Below are positions 1-5,781 of a stretch of 10,901 bases of DNA, piece after piece. The DNA is from Spirochaetota bacterium (GTDB lineage: Bacteria; Spirochaetota; UBA4802; UB4802). A model generated the notes under the pieces. That model saw only the letters and a list, made by a program, of their open reading frames with translations. It had not been told where the DNA came from and ran no database searches. A program made the translations under genes and the position numbers. The stretch's first letter is position 1, and each line of letters begins with the position of its first letter. The DNA lies in contig JAKPOE010000160.1 of assembly GCA_029548025.1 (NCBI GenBank), forward strand, positions 1 to 10,901, in the 5' to 3' direction.

Positions 1-1
1 G

Positions 2-214
2 ATAGCCGATGTCCAATCCGGTTCTGAAGAGATAAAAAATGCAACTGAAGAGCAACGTGTTGCTATACTTGAAATTTCCCGCTCTATTACTAATATAAAT
101 GATCTATCGCAGAGCAATGCAGGTGCTGCCGAAGAGATGTCGGCAAATGCTACCAATGTTGAAAGCATGGCAGTACAATTAAAGGAAGTAATGGCATTTT
201 TTAAAATCTCGTAA
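2..214 (+). CDS. Methyl-accepting chemotaxis protein, C-terminal end (partial)
   Basis: The window opens inside a reading frame whose last 70 codons are visible. The translation is a helical, Glu/Ala/Ser/Asn-rich stretch containing SNAGAAEEMSANATNVESMA and ending in LKEVMAFFKIS. This is the usual end of the cytoplasmic signalling and methylation bundle of chemoreceptors: a methylation-helix heptad pattern with EE pairs followed by a short hydrophobic FFKI tail. The full protein would be a membrane or cytoplasmic receptor that couples to CheA and CheW to control flagellar motility. The sensor domain, HAMP and hairpin tip lie outside the window, so the ligand cannot be guessed. There is no CheR-tethering pentapeptide such as NWETF at the end. 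The family call is confident, the subtype is unknown. Confidence 0.88.
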   Translation: MADVQSGSEEIKNATEEQRVAILEISRSITNINDLSQSNAGAAEEMSANATNVESMAVQLKEVMAFFKIS

Positions 215-272
215 TTTTATTGGTTGCTCAAAAGTTGCTACTAGCCGCATTGATGTTGATCCAACGGGGTGG

Positions 273-292
273 AACTATCTGGCGATAGTTTT
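273..292 (+). terminator. Weak hairpin-plus-T candidate terminator after the chemoreceptor
   Basis: AACTATC (273-279) and GATAGTT (284-290) form a perfect 7-bp stem with a TGGC loop, and TTTT runs through 289-292. It lies 58 nt after the chemoreceptor stop. The stem is AT-rich and the T run short. An overlapping alternative stem, GGCGA/TCGCC (281-285/292-296), is also possible, so this may simply be part of the repeat-rich region. Confidence 0.3.
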
Positions 293-330
293 CGCCGAAC
301 TCCGATTCAGGATATCAAGTTAATGATTGA

Positions 331-357
331 GATTCCGGATCAGGTCCGGAATGACAG
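331..357. repeat. Short palindromic dispersed repeat (copy 1)
   Basis: ATTCCGGA (332-339) and TCCGGAAT (345-352) form a perfect 8-bp inverted repeat around TCAGG, followed by GACAG. A diverged copy of the same pattern (GATTCCG, then TCA, then CCGGAATGACA) occurs at 9434-9460. The form resembles the widespread small intergenic palindromes of the GATTCC...GGAATGAC type. No coding capacity is supported. Confidence 0.7.
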
Positions 358-367
358 GGTGATAACA

Positions 368-451
368 TGTCATTCTGAGGCGAAGCCAAAGAATCTCGTC
401 GATTGGAGAAAGAATAGATTCTTCGGTCGCTACCGCTCCCTCAGAATGACA
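368..451. repeat. 84-bp MITE-like palindromic repeat with 12-bp terminal inverted repeats
   Basis: TGTCATTCTGAG (368-379) is the exact reverse complement of CTCAGAATGACA (440-451). Inside, AGAATCT (390-396) pairs with AGATTCT (416-422), and the flanking arms (GCGAAGCC against GGTCGC) are partly complementary, so the whole unit can fold into one long imperfect hairpin. There is no transposase. The terminal motif GTCATTCTGAG is a form seen in dispersed intergenic repeats of many bacterial genomes. It sits between the chemoreceptor and the YchF-like gene, in a 312-bp gap that otherwise holds only related palindromes. Confidence 0.72.
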
Positions 452-464
452 ATGGGGCAAAAGT

Positions 465-486
465 TCCCTTCGTCTTGCGAAAGGGA
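465..486. repeat. Third small palindrome in the same intergenic cluster
   Basis: TCCCTTCG (465-472) and CGAAAGGGA (478-486) are inverted with a one-base bulge, with a loop of about 5 nt. A GGGAGGGG purine run follows directly (483-490). It abuts the 84-bp palindrome and completes the filling of the 215-526 gap. It could be part of one composite repeat or a separate unit. It ends about 40 nt before the next start codon and may be transcribed as a leader. Confidence 0.45.
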
Positions 487-526
487 GGGGTTATGGGTAA
501 TTCAATTTTCAATGGAGTGAAACACA

Positions 527-1576
527 ATGAGCTTATCATTAGGGATTGCAGGGTATCAACAAAGCGGTAAAAAGACATTACTACAACTGTTAACAGGTAA
601 TTCGTTTGACATGAAAAAGGGGTTAGGCGTTGCAACCATTCATGACCAGCGATTTCGTACACTTGTTGATATATATAAACCCCGTAAGGTTGCTCCTGCA
701 ACTATTAATATTTCTCTGATTGGTGATATTGACGATGACATTATAAAAGAAGGGAGTATATTCAATACTATAGCAACAATGGATGCATTGTGTGTGGTCA
801 TACGTGCTTTTACCAGTGATAGTGTATATCACATCAAGGGTAGTGTAGATCCATTCAGAGACTATGATAAGCTTATCAGCGAGTTTGTGCTGCATGATAT
901 GATGTTTGCTGAAATGCGCATAAACCGGTTGCAACAGGATAAAAAGAAAACAGCACAGCAAAAAGAACATGAAATAGCATTGCTTAACAAATTTTTGCAG
1001 CATCTGGAAAGTGGTACACTACTGAATGGCTTGCAATTATCAAATGATGAAATTGCTATTATAAAAAGCTATCCCTTCATTACCTTAAAACAATTAATTA
1101 TAGTTTTTAATACTAACGATAATGATTCAGGTATAATAAACAAATTCAAAGCAATGTTTCCAGAACATGCCGTGTATGCCATTGCCATACCTGTAAAGCT
1201 GGAAAATGAGATAAATGAATTAGCCAGTGAAAAGGAACGCATGGAATTTTATGCATCGTTAAACATAGATGCGCCTGCCATAAACCTGTTATGCAATGCA
1301 ATGATACATGCTTTAGGCTTACAATCATTTTTTACAGTAGGGCAGGATGAGGTAAAACAGTGGCTTATACCTGAAGGGATAACTGCACCGGTTGCTGCAG
1401 GATATATTCATAGCGATATACAACGGGGATTTATACGGGCTGAGCTTATGCACTATGATGATTTTATTGTTGCAGGCTCTGAAGAGTTATTAAAAAAACA
1501 GGGGAAATTTCATTTAGCTGGTAAAGACTATATTATGAATGATGGTGATATTGTATCATTTCGCTTTAATGTATAG
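527..1576 (+). CDS. YchF-like protein (Obg-family NTPase fold plus DUF933/TGS domain) with degenerate G motifs
   Basis: The 349-residue protein aligns by eye along its whole length with YchF/OLA1 (about 363 aa), a ribosome-associated ATPase. The C-terminal DUF933/TGS part is very well kept: LQSFFTVGQDEVKQWLIP (265-282), AAGYIHSD, GFIRAE, YDDF, GKDYIMNDGDIVSFRFNV (332-349). The middle VVIRAFTSDSVYHIKGSVDP (90-109) is also typical. The nucleotide site is not. The P-loop reads GYQQSGKKT (9-17), with Lys16 in place of the Mg-coordinating Ser/Thr. The G3 DxxG of family members (DIAG) reads LIGD (64-67). The base-recognition NxxE reads NTND (195-198). It may be a divergent paralogue with altered or lost nucleotide hydrolysis. 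The ATG at 527 has GGAG at 514-517. It is followed 14 nt later by the MutY-like gene, so the two are probably co-transcribed. Confidence 0.85.
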   Translation: MSLSLGIAGYQQSGKKTLLQLLTGNSFDMKKGLGVATIHDQRFRTLVDIYKPRKVAPATINISLIGDIDDDIIKEGSIFNTIATMDALCVVIRAFTSDSVYHIKGSVDPFRDYDKLISEFVLHDMMFAEMRINRLQQDKKKTAQQKEHEIALLNKFLQHLESGTLLNGLQLSNDEIAIIKSYPFITLKQLIIVFNTNDNDSGIINKFKAMFPEHAVYAIAIPVKLENEINELASEKERMEFYASLNIDAPAINLLCNAMIHALGLQSFFTVGQDEVKQWLIPEGITAPVAAGYIHSDIQRGFIRAELMHYDDFIVAGSEELLKKQGKFHLAGKDYIMNDGDIVSFRFNV

Positions 1577-1590
1577 GCGGCGCCTGAATC

Positions 1591-2466
1591 ATGAATGATA
1601 TATTGAAGGAGCTTACTCATATACGGGAACTATATAGTGAAACAGGCGCGGTGGATACCATTATCACTAATGAATTTGTAACATGCATTTATAATTTTTT
1701 TGATAGTAACTATCGAAACCTTCCATGGCGCAATACCAGCAATGCGTATTATATATTGGTATCAGAGATAATGTTACAGCAAACTCAGGTTTCCCGTGTC
1801 ATAGATAAATATAAAGAGTTTATCAAAATATTTCCAACAATTCATGCGCTTGCAGATGCAGACTTATATGATGTGCTTTCAGCATGGCAGGGATTGGGTT
1901 ATAACCGCCGTGCAAAATATTTGTGGGAGTGCGCAAAAGCCATTATATTGCAGTATAATGGATTAATACCGCATGATATAATGGAATTGCAGAAACTGCC
2001 TGGTCTGGGGAAAGCAACAGCGGCTTCAGTTGCTATATTTGCGTATAACATACCAGCGATATATATAGAAACTAATGTACGGACGGTGTATATATATTCT
2101 TTTTTATATGATACAGCAAAGGTCAGTGATGCAGCAATTGCGTTGTTGCTACAACAAACAATGGATAGGCTCAATCCGCGTAAGTTTTATAATGCATTGA
2201 TGGATTGTGGAACTTTTATAAAGCAGCATTATAATGCCTCACGCCATAGCGAACAGTATACAATACAATCACCTTTCAATAGTTCATTGCGTAAGGTTCG
2301 CGGTCAGATTATTCGCTACCTTGTTGATAAGAAAAAAGCGCGTAAAGAAGAACTTGTTATGTATTTAGATTGTGACCGCGATAAAATAGAAAAAGCGTTG
2401 CATTCTTTATGTAAGGAAAAGTTAGTTTGTGAAGATAACAACATATATACCATTTCTCGCTCATAG
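1591..2466 (+). CDS. MutY-like HhH-GPD DNA glycosylase, short form without Fe-S cluster
   Basis: The 291-residue protein carries the MutY/Nth-type helix-hairpin-helix glycosylase core. LPWR (44-47) and SEIMLQQTQV (58-67) include Glu59, which matches the general acid of adenine glycosylases. FPT, LADAD and WQGLGYNRRA (99-108) follow, then the hairpin LPGLGKATAAS (136-146). The usual catalytic-Asp motif (DGNV/DTNV) reads IETNVRTV (159-166), with Glu160 at the Asp position. After MDCG (204-207) the Cys-x6-Cys-x2-Cys-x5-Cys cluster loop is missing. The NUDIX-like 8-oxoG-recognising domain is also absent. About 60 basic residues (232-291) with a winged-helix-like look replace them. The family would excise a mispaired base, but adenine specificity cannot be assumed. 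An in-frame TGA at 1585-1587 makes ATG 1591 the first possible start. No strong Shine-Dalgarno is seen, which suggests translational coupling to the gene upstream. Confidence 0.82.
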   Translation: MNDILKELTHIRELYSETGAVDTIITNEFVTCIYNFFDSNYRNLPWRNTSNAYYILVSEIMLQQTQVSRVIDKYKEFIKIFPTIHALADADLYDVLSAWQGLGYNRRAKYLWECAKAIILQYNGLIPHDIMELQKLPGLGKATAASVAIFAYNIPAIYIETNVRTVYIYSFLYDTAKVSDAAIALLLQQTMDRLNPRKFYNALMDCGTFIKQHYNASRHSEQYTIQSPFNSSLRKVRGQIIRYLVDKKKARKEELVMYLDCDRDKIEKALHSLCKEKLVCEDNNIYTISRS

Positions 2467-2548
2467 TAAACAAATATTATTGACATGCCATCGTAGATGT
2501 TGAATAACTACAAAATTAGATTATTTTAATTCTTTCATACTATATAAA

Positions 2549-2554
2549 GAGAGG
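2549..2554 (+). promoter_or_regulatory. Ribosome binding site fixing the start of the beta-barrel gene
   Basis: GAGAGG lies 6 nt before ATG 2561. An in-frame TTG at 2555 directly abuts this site and would be too close, so ATG is preferred. Further upstream a TTGACA at 2480-2485 could be a -35 box, but no good -10 follows at the right distance. Confidence 0.65.
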
Positions 2555-2560
2555 TTGCCC

Positions 2561-3364
2561 ATGCTAAAAAGATCTATATTCTTTGTTTTATTCTTTTTTA
2601 TTATCTGTACTTCTGTTAATGTTTTTGCCGTTCCGGTAGCTTATCGTTCGTGGACGTATTTAGATTTAACAGCATTACTTTCGCCTGAATGGTCATGGAC
2701 ATTGTTATCAAGTCATAGCTATGAGTTTGATCGCAATAATGATCCAAAGGGCAATGTAGAAAAAAAGACTTTTTTTTATGAAGTTTTTACCGGTCCTACC
2801 TATACCATGAAGTTTGGTAATTTAACGGTTAAATTGCCATTATGGTATTATTATCAAGGATTCCCTATACGTTCTGCAGTTAATCCATCTGACCACGATA
2901 AATATTACTATTCACATAATATAGAATTTATGCCAACATTGGAATATAAAATTGGGAATTTCAAATTTTGGAACAGAGTCATTTTTCATAATAAGGTTTA
3001 TTCGTCATTATATGATTCAAGTTCAAAGAACAAAGGATATTCGCTACTAATTCGTGAATATTTCAGAGTTGAATACAATGTTACCGATCAGTTTGCCGTT
3101 ATGATAGGCGATGAAATTTTCCAGGGGATTATTGAGGATGATGATACCAAGGATATAACACCTTCGCCACTTTCTCCTGGTTTTGAATATGGTGGTTTTA
3201 CACAAAACAGATTGTATATTGGATTCAGCTATAAATGTACACCAACCATTATTATTACTCCTATGTATATGTATCAAACACAGTACTTTGATGCTGGAAA
3301 TGAGTTAACTGAAAAGGATCATTATCTGTTTACAACATTAACGTTCATTTTTAAAACATACTGA
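2561..3364 (+). CDS. Exported outer-membrane beta-barrel protein, DUF2490-like (hypothetical)
   Basis: The 267-residue product begins with a clear signal peptide (MLKR, a long Phe/Ile-rich core, then VFA before VPVAYRSW, so cleavage likely after Ala23). The mature part is rich in Tyr, Phe and Trp with alternating polar and hydrophobic residues and Gly/Asn/Asp turns, as in outer-membrane beta-strands. It ends in FTTLTFIFKTY, a terminal amphipathic strand with a C-terminal aromatic, as expected of a Bam recognition signal. The opening WTYLDLTALLSPEWSWTLLSSHSYEFDR recalls DUF2490-type barrels, but I cannot confirm that. Ligand and function are unknown. It is transcribed alone, between the MutY-like gene and a strong hairpin. 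Homopolymers A7 (2760-2766) and T8 (2770-2777) near the 5' part could be slippage sites. Confidence 0.72.
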   Translation: MLKRSIFFVLFFFIICTSVNVFAVPVAYRSWTYLDLTALLSPEWSWTLLSSHSYEFDRNNDPKGNVEKKTFFYEVFTGPTYTMKFGNLTVKLPLWYYYQGFPIRSAVNPSDHDKYYYSHNIEFMPTLEYKIGNFKFWNRVIFHNKVYSSLYDSSSKNKGYSLLIREYFRVEYNVTDQFAVMIGDEIFQGIIEDDDTKDITPSPLSPGFEYGGFTQNRLYIGFSYKCTPTIIITPMYMYQTQYFDAGNELTEKDHYLFTTLTFIFKTY

Positions 3365-3365
3365 T

Positions 3366-3403
3366 GCAATACAGCCCACGGGTTAAACCGTGGGCTGTAT
3401 TGC
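3366..3403 (+). terminator. Perfect 16-bp hairpin after the beta-barrel gene
   Basis: The arms 3366-3381 and 3388-3403 are exact reverse complements around a 6-nt GTTAAA loop. The stem has a GC-rich core (AGCCCACGG/CCGTGGGCT). It starts just 1 nt after the stop codon. Only TTT follows (3404 is T, and the run is short), so it is either a rho-independent terminator with a poor U tract or an mRNA-stabilising 3' hairpin. The internal CCACGG/CCGTGG core is also a form found in dispersed repeats. Confidence 0.6.
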
Positions 3404-3470
3404 TTTACGGTTGGTTGTACAGCGTCTATATCATTTTTATGCTTGCATTTTAAATCACAACAGTAGAGTT

Positions 3471-3479
3471 TGTTATACA
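3471..3479 (+). promoter_or_regulatory. Possible extended -10 promoter of the methyltransferase-like gene
   Basis: TG-T-TATACA matches an extended -10 element. No good -35 is visible 17 nt upstream, which is tolerable for extended -10 promoters. Transcription would begin near 3486 and give a leader of about 30 nt before ATG 3515. Confidence 0.3.
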
Positions 3480-3505
3480 GTAACTATCGCACAAAAAATA
3501 AAGGG

Positions 3506-3510
3506 AAGGA
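3506..3510 (+). promoter_or_regulatory. Ribosome binding site fixing start at 3515
   Basis: AAGGA, within the purine run AAGGGAAGGA (3501-3510), lies 4 nt before ATG 3515. An upstream in-frame TTG at 3470 has no such site and lies within the putative promoter, so the shorter protein is preferred. Confidence 0.65.
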
Positions 3511-3514
3511 CCCC

Positions 3515-4288
3515 ATGTCATTTGATTCATTACAAAAGCTTTTTGAATTTGATGCTCTGTTGCATATGGTGATTGAACCCGCCAGCCGTTTTGAGCCTGT
3601 CAATAGCCGGCTTGTTGATTGTATCGAGGTTTATAAACCACGCGTAATAGTGAAGATTGGCCTGGGCAACCCTGCATATATTGAAAGCATAATGGAGCAT
3701 TCAAAGGCATTAGTTGTTGTGGTTGAACCTTCTGTAACCGTGCTACAGTCGTTTTATAATGCATATGGGAATAAACAGTGGATGAACCGCCTGTATACTA
3801 TAGCGGGGAATTTCAGCCAGTTCCCTGTTGATTATTATAAAGCAGATATGATTATATGCATTGATTGTCTGGATTTACTTGATACGGGCAGGGCAATTGA
3901 TGAATTCAGACGTTCACTTCAATTTGAAGGGGTATTCTTTTATGCCGGGTTTGTACTTCCTAATGAAGATGCTGAAGGAATCTTTGATGAGATAGCTCAT
4001 GTTATCAATCCGCTACATACGGATTATTACCTTGAAGATGATTTAAAAACATTTATGACACTCAATGAATTTGGTATTGTGAAGCTAAACACGCAGAAGA
4101 TTAATATGAATATATTATTGCTTGCTGATTACCTGCAAACAAGAAGCAGTGAATTAGAAAAGCTCATTGAAGAACATAAAGACACACTTACTGCTCTTTA
4201 TGATTTGCACAGCGATGGAACGGTAGTGTTACCTTACATGATCGCAGCTTTTATACGACAGAAACCTTCTCAAGAAGAAGCTCTATAG
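3515..4288 (+). CDS. Class I methyltransferase-like protein with eroded SAM motif (hypothetical)
   Basis: The 257-residue soluble protein has the strand/helix order of a Rossmann-like methyltransferase. VIVKIGLGNPAYI (44-56) stands where motif I (VLDLGCGTG) is expected, with Lys47 for the acidic residue and only GxGN of the glycine loop. ALVVVVEPS (65-73) has Glu71 at the end of beta-2. YKADMIICIDCLDLLD (108-123) looks like beta-4, and RSLQFEGVFFYAGF (133-146) like the LkpGG-type turn before beta-5. The C-terminal 110 residues are helical and do not resemble a domain I know. It may bind SAM weakly, bind another ligand, or be non-catalytic. It stands alone on the plus strand, and its last 19 nt overlap the 3' end of the convergent DUF362 gene. 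No substrate can be suggested. Confidence 0.6.
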   Translation: MSFDSLQKLFEFDALLHMVIEPASRFEPVNSRLVDCIEVYKPRVIVKIGLGNPAYIESIMEHSKALVVVVEPSVTVLQSFYNAYGNKQWMNRLYTIAGNFSQFPVDYYKADMIICIDCLDLLDTGRAIDEFRRSLQFEGVFFYAGFVLPNEDAEGIFDEIAHVINPLHTDYYLEDDLKTFMTLNEFGIVKLNTQKINMNILLLADYLQTRSSELEKLIEEHKDTLTALYDLHSDGTVVLPYMIAAFIRQKPSQEEAL

Positions 4289-5568
4289 TATAATGGGTCA
4301 TATCCTTCTTTGCCATTGTATTTTTCACTTTGTTGTTTCATATAGCCTAAATATGCCATTTCGTTAACTTCTAATCCACAGGTTTTGAGTGCTTTCACGA
4401 CATCGTCAAAGTTGGGCGGACACCCTTTCACTTCCACCGATTCTTTGATGGTGGGATTATTCTTGTTGGCTTTTATGATGCAATTGCCCAACAACACTGT
4501 TTTATCATAACCAGGACGCGCCTGCATCTTTTTGCCATTTAAAATTTCTACTTTTGGAAGAGGCTGCCCTTTAAACGCAGACATCACCAGAATATTGCAC
4601 ATATTGGCAATTGGTGAGCAGCCCGAGCATAGCGTGTCATCGTATTTTGGCAACGCAACCCCTTGAATACCCATTTTAGCAAATGCGCCAGGGCCGGTGT
4701 TATCCGCTGTCCATGACCAATCCCACTTTAATGGCTGGATGTGATCTTCCAGTTTTTCTCCTTTCACTGCATAATCGCTCAGTACCAGCGATTTGTTATG
4801 TCGTGTCGCATAGGTTACAAAATGAGCTATATCAGATGGTTCATAGCCCATGACCTTTGCACCAATAATATCGGCAGCTAAAATATCAGTAGAAGCAATG
4901 ATAATATCTTTTTTGTATGCGTTGCCAAAATGGAGGGCTCCTTTCTCCAGTGCATATATTCCATCAATAATGGTAAGTTCAGGTTTTACATAGTCAGCAA
5001 CAAACGGGAAACAGTATTCTAAATTTAGCTGTGGGTGATGACAAAGTTTTTTTGATGATGCCTTAAGACATCCTTTCAAATTTTTCAGCCCCAGTGAAAT
5101 TTTAGTTTGTCCATGAGTTTTTAATACAGGGAAGTTGATAAAAAAATCACACTCCAATGCTTCTTTTGCTATCATTAGATGAGTGGATGCATCGATGGAG
5201 CATTTTTCTGATTTTGATTCATTAAAATCAACAAGCTTTACTCCATAATGTGATGCTAAATCAGTATATCCCAATCCTGCAAAGGCTGCCATTGTTCCAA
5301 CACCTTTTTTAACCTCAACCGAACCTTCGCCAATGGTAATATCGTTACATCCATATTCTTTTAAGATTATTATAAGGTCTTCAACCATCCTTGTTGTAGT
5401 AAATACACCATACGGAGCAGGAGGGAATAATTCATCCCATGCCACCAGGTTGGGTTTAATTAACACTTTATCACCGGGTTTTAACTTGCTAAAACCATCA
5501 CATAATTCTATAGCCTGCTTTAAAGAATCAGTACTTTTGGAATATTTTACCAATGATACACTTTGCAT
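4270..5568 (-). CDS. DUF362 family protein with non-ferredoxin cysteine cluster
   Basis: The 432-residue protein shows the DUF362 core. GDKVLIKPNLVAW (32-44) carries the KPN motif. FPVLKTHGQTKISLGLKNLKG (146-166) is the family's second signature, and IIDGIYALEKGAL (200-212) and STDILAADIIGAKVMGYEP (226-244) follow. DUF362 proteins often carry a ferredoxin domain with CxxCxxCxxxC. Here there is instead Cys314-x2-Cys317-x6-Cys324 (LCSGCSPIANMC), with Cys363 (LLGNC) and Cys383 in KGCPP (381-385), a set that could hold one Fe-S cluster or another metal. The biochemical role of the family is not established. It is the last gene of a minus-strand run after the START-like gene and the 55-codon ORF. 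I chose ATG 5568 over the ATG at 5580 because GGAGG overlaps the latter and sits 5 nt before the former. Confidence 0.82.
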   Translation of the reverse strand: MQSVSLVKYSKSTDSLKQAIELCDGFSKLKPGDKVLIKPNLVAWDELFPPAPYGVFTTTRMVEDLIIILKEYGCNDITIGEGSVEVKKGVGTMAAFAGLGYTDLASHYGVKLVDFNESKSEKCSIDASTHLMIAKEALECDFFINFPVLKTHGQTKISLGLKNLKGCLKASSKKLCHHPQLNLEYCFPFVADYVKPELTIIDGIYALEKGALHFGNAYKKDIIIASTDILAADIIGAKVMGYEPSDIAHFVTYATRHNKSLVLSDYAVKGEKLEDHIQPLKWDWSWTADNTGPGAFAKMGIQGVALPKYDDTLCSGCSPIANMCNILVMSAFKGQPLPKVEILNGKKMQARPGYDKTVLLGNCIIKANKNNPTIKESVEVKGCPPNFDDVVKALKTCGLEVNEMAYLGYMKQQSEKYNGKEGYDPLYYRASS

Positions 5569-5573
5569 GATAG

Positions 5574-5578
5574 CCTCC
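5574..5578 (-). promoter_or_regulatory. Ribosome binding site of the DUF362 gene
   Basis: GGAGG on the minus strand, 5 nt before ATG 5568. It is part of ATGGAGG, so the upstream in-frame ATG at 5580 overlaps the ribosome site itself and is unlikely to be the start. Confidence 0.7.
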
Positions 5579-5600
5579 ATTTGATTAAAAGAGCTACTTA

Positions 5601-5768
5601 CTATAAGAAATAATCATGATAAATATGCAATACTTTTTTAAAAATCGCAAAAGTGAATATACAATTCCATAGCTTATAAAAATGCTTAACGATTTTAAGT
5701 TGATGGGCAGCAACTGCAGCAAATGAAGCACCAAATGCGTATGACCATACAATATCTACCTGTACCAT
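5601..5768 (-). CDS. 55-aa ORF with hydrophobic N-terminus, possible gene remnant
   Basis: A short frame begins with an excellent ribosome site and encodes MVQVDIVWSYAFGASFAAVAAHQLK followed by about 30 residues rich in Phe, Ile, His and Lys. The first 24 residues look like the start of a membrane protein (one hydrophobic segment, VWSYAFGASFAAVAA). The remainder does not continue convincingly as a membrane domain, and no other frame clearly takes over. It may be a true small membrane protein or the 5' stump of a longer gene cut by deletion. It lies 13 nt after the START-like gene and 32 nt before the DUF362 start, so it is probably translated from the same mRNA. I do not recognise a family with confidence. 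Confidence 0.5.
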   Translation of the reverse strand: MVQVDIVWSYAFGASFAAVAAHQLKIVKHFYKLWNCIFTFAIFKKVLHIYHDYFL

Positions 5769-5776
5769 AGTAAAAA

Positions 5777-5781
5777 CCTCC
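5777..5781 (-). promoter_or_regulatory. Ribosome binding site of the 55-codon ORF
   Basis: AAGGAGG context with GGAGG 8 nt before ATG 5768. It is the main reason to think that this short frame is, or was, translated and that the start is not the ATG at 5819 inside the upstream gene. Confidence 0.65.

Noticed and set aside
269..520. Open frame of 83 codons on the plus strand
   Set aside because: It lies entirely in the palindromic repeats, has no ribosome site, and its translation reflects the repeat (DQVRNDR, CHSEAKPKNL), a familiar false ORF.
623..1003. 126-codon frame on the minus strand inside the YchF-like gene
   Set aside because: Antisense to a well-supported gene. The Cys/Tyr/Ile-rich composition shows no domain and there is no ribosome site.
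3390..3572. 60-codon plus-strand frame starting in the 16-bp hairpin
   Set aside because: It begins inside the stem-loop and overlaps the real start of the methyltransferase-like gene in another frame.
5333..5584. 83-codon plus-strand frame antisense to the DUF362 start
   Set aside because: It is a shadow of the strongly supported DUF362 frame, with no ribosome site.
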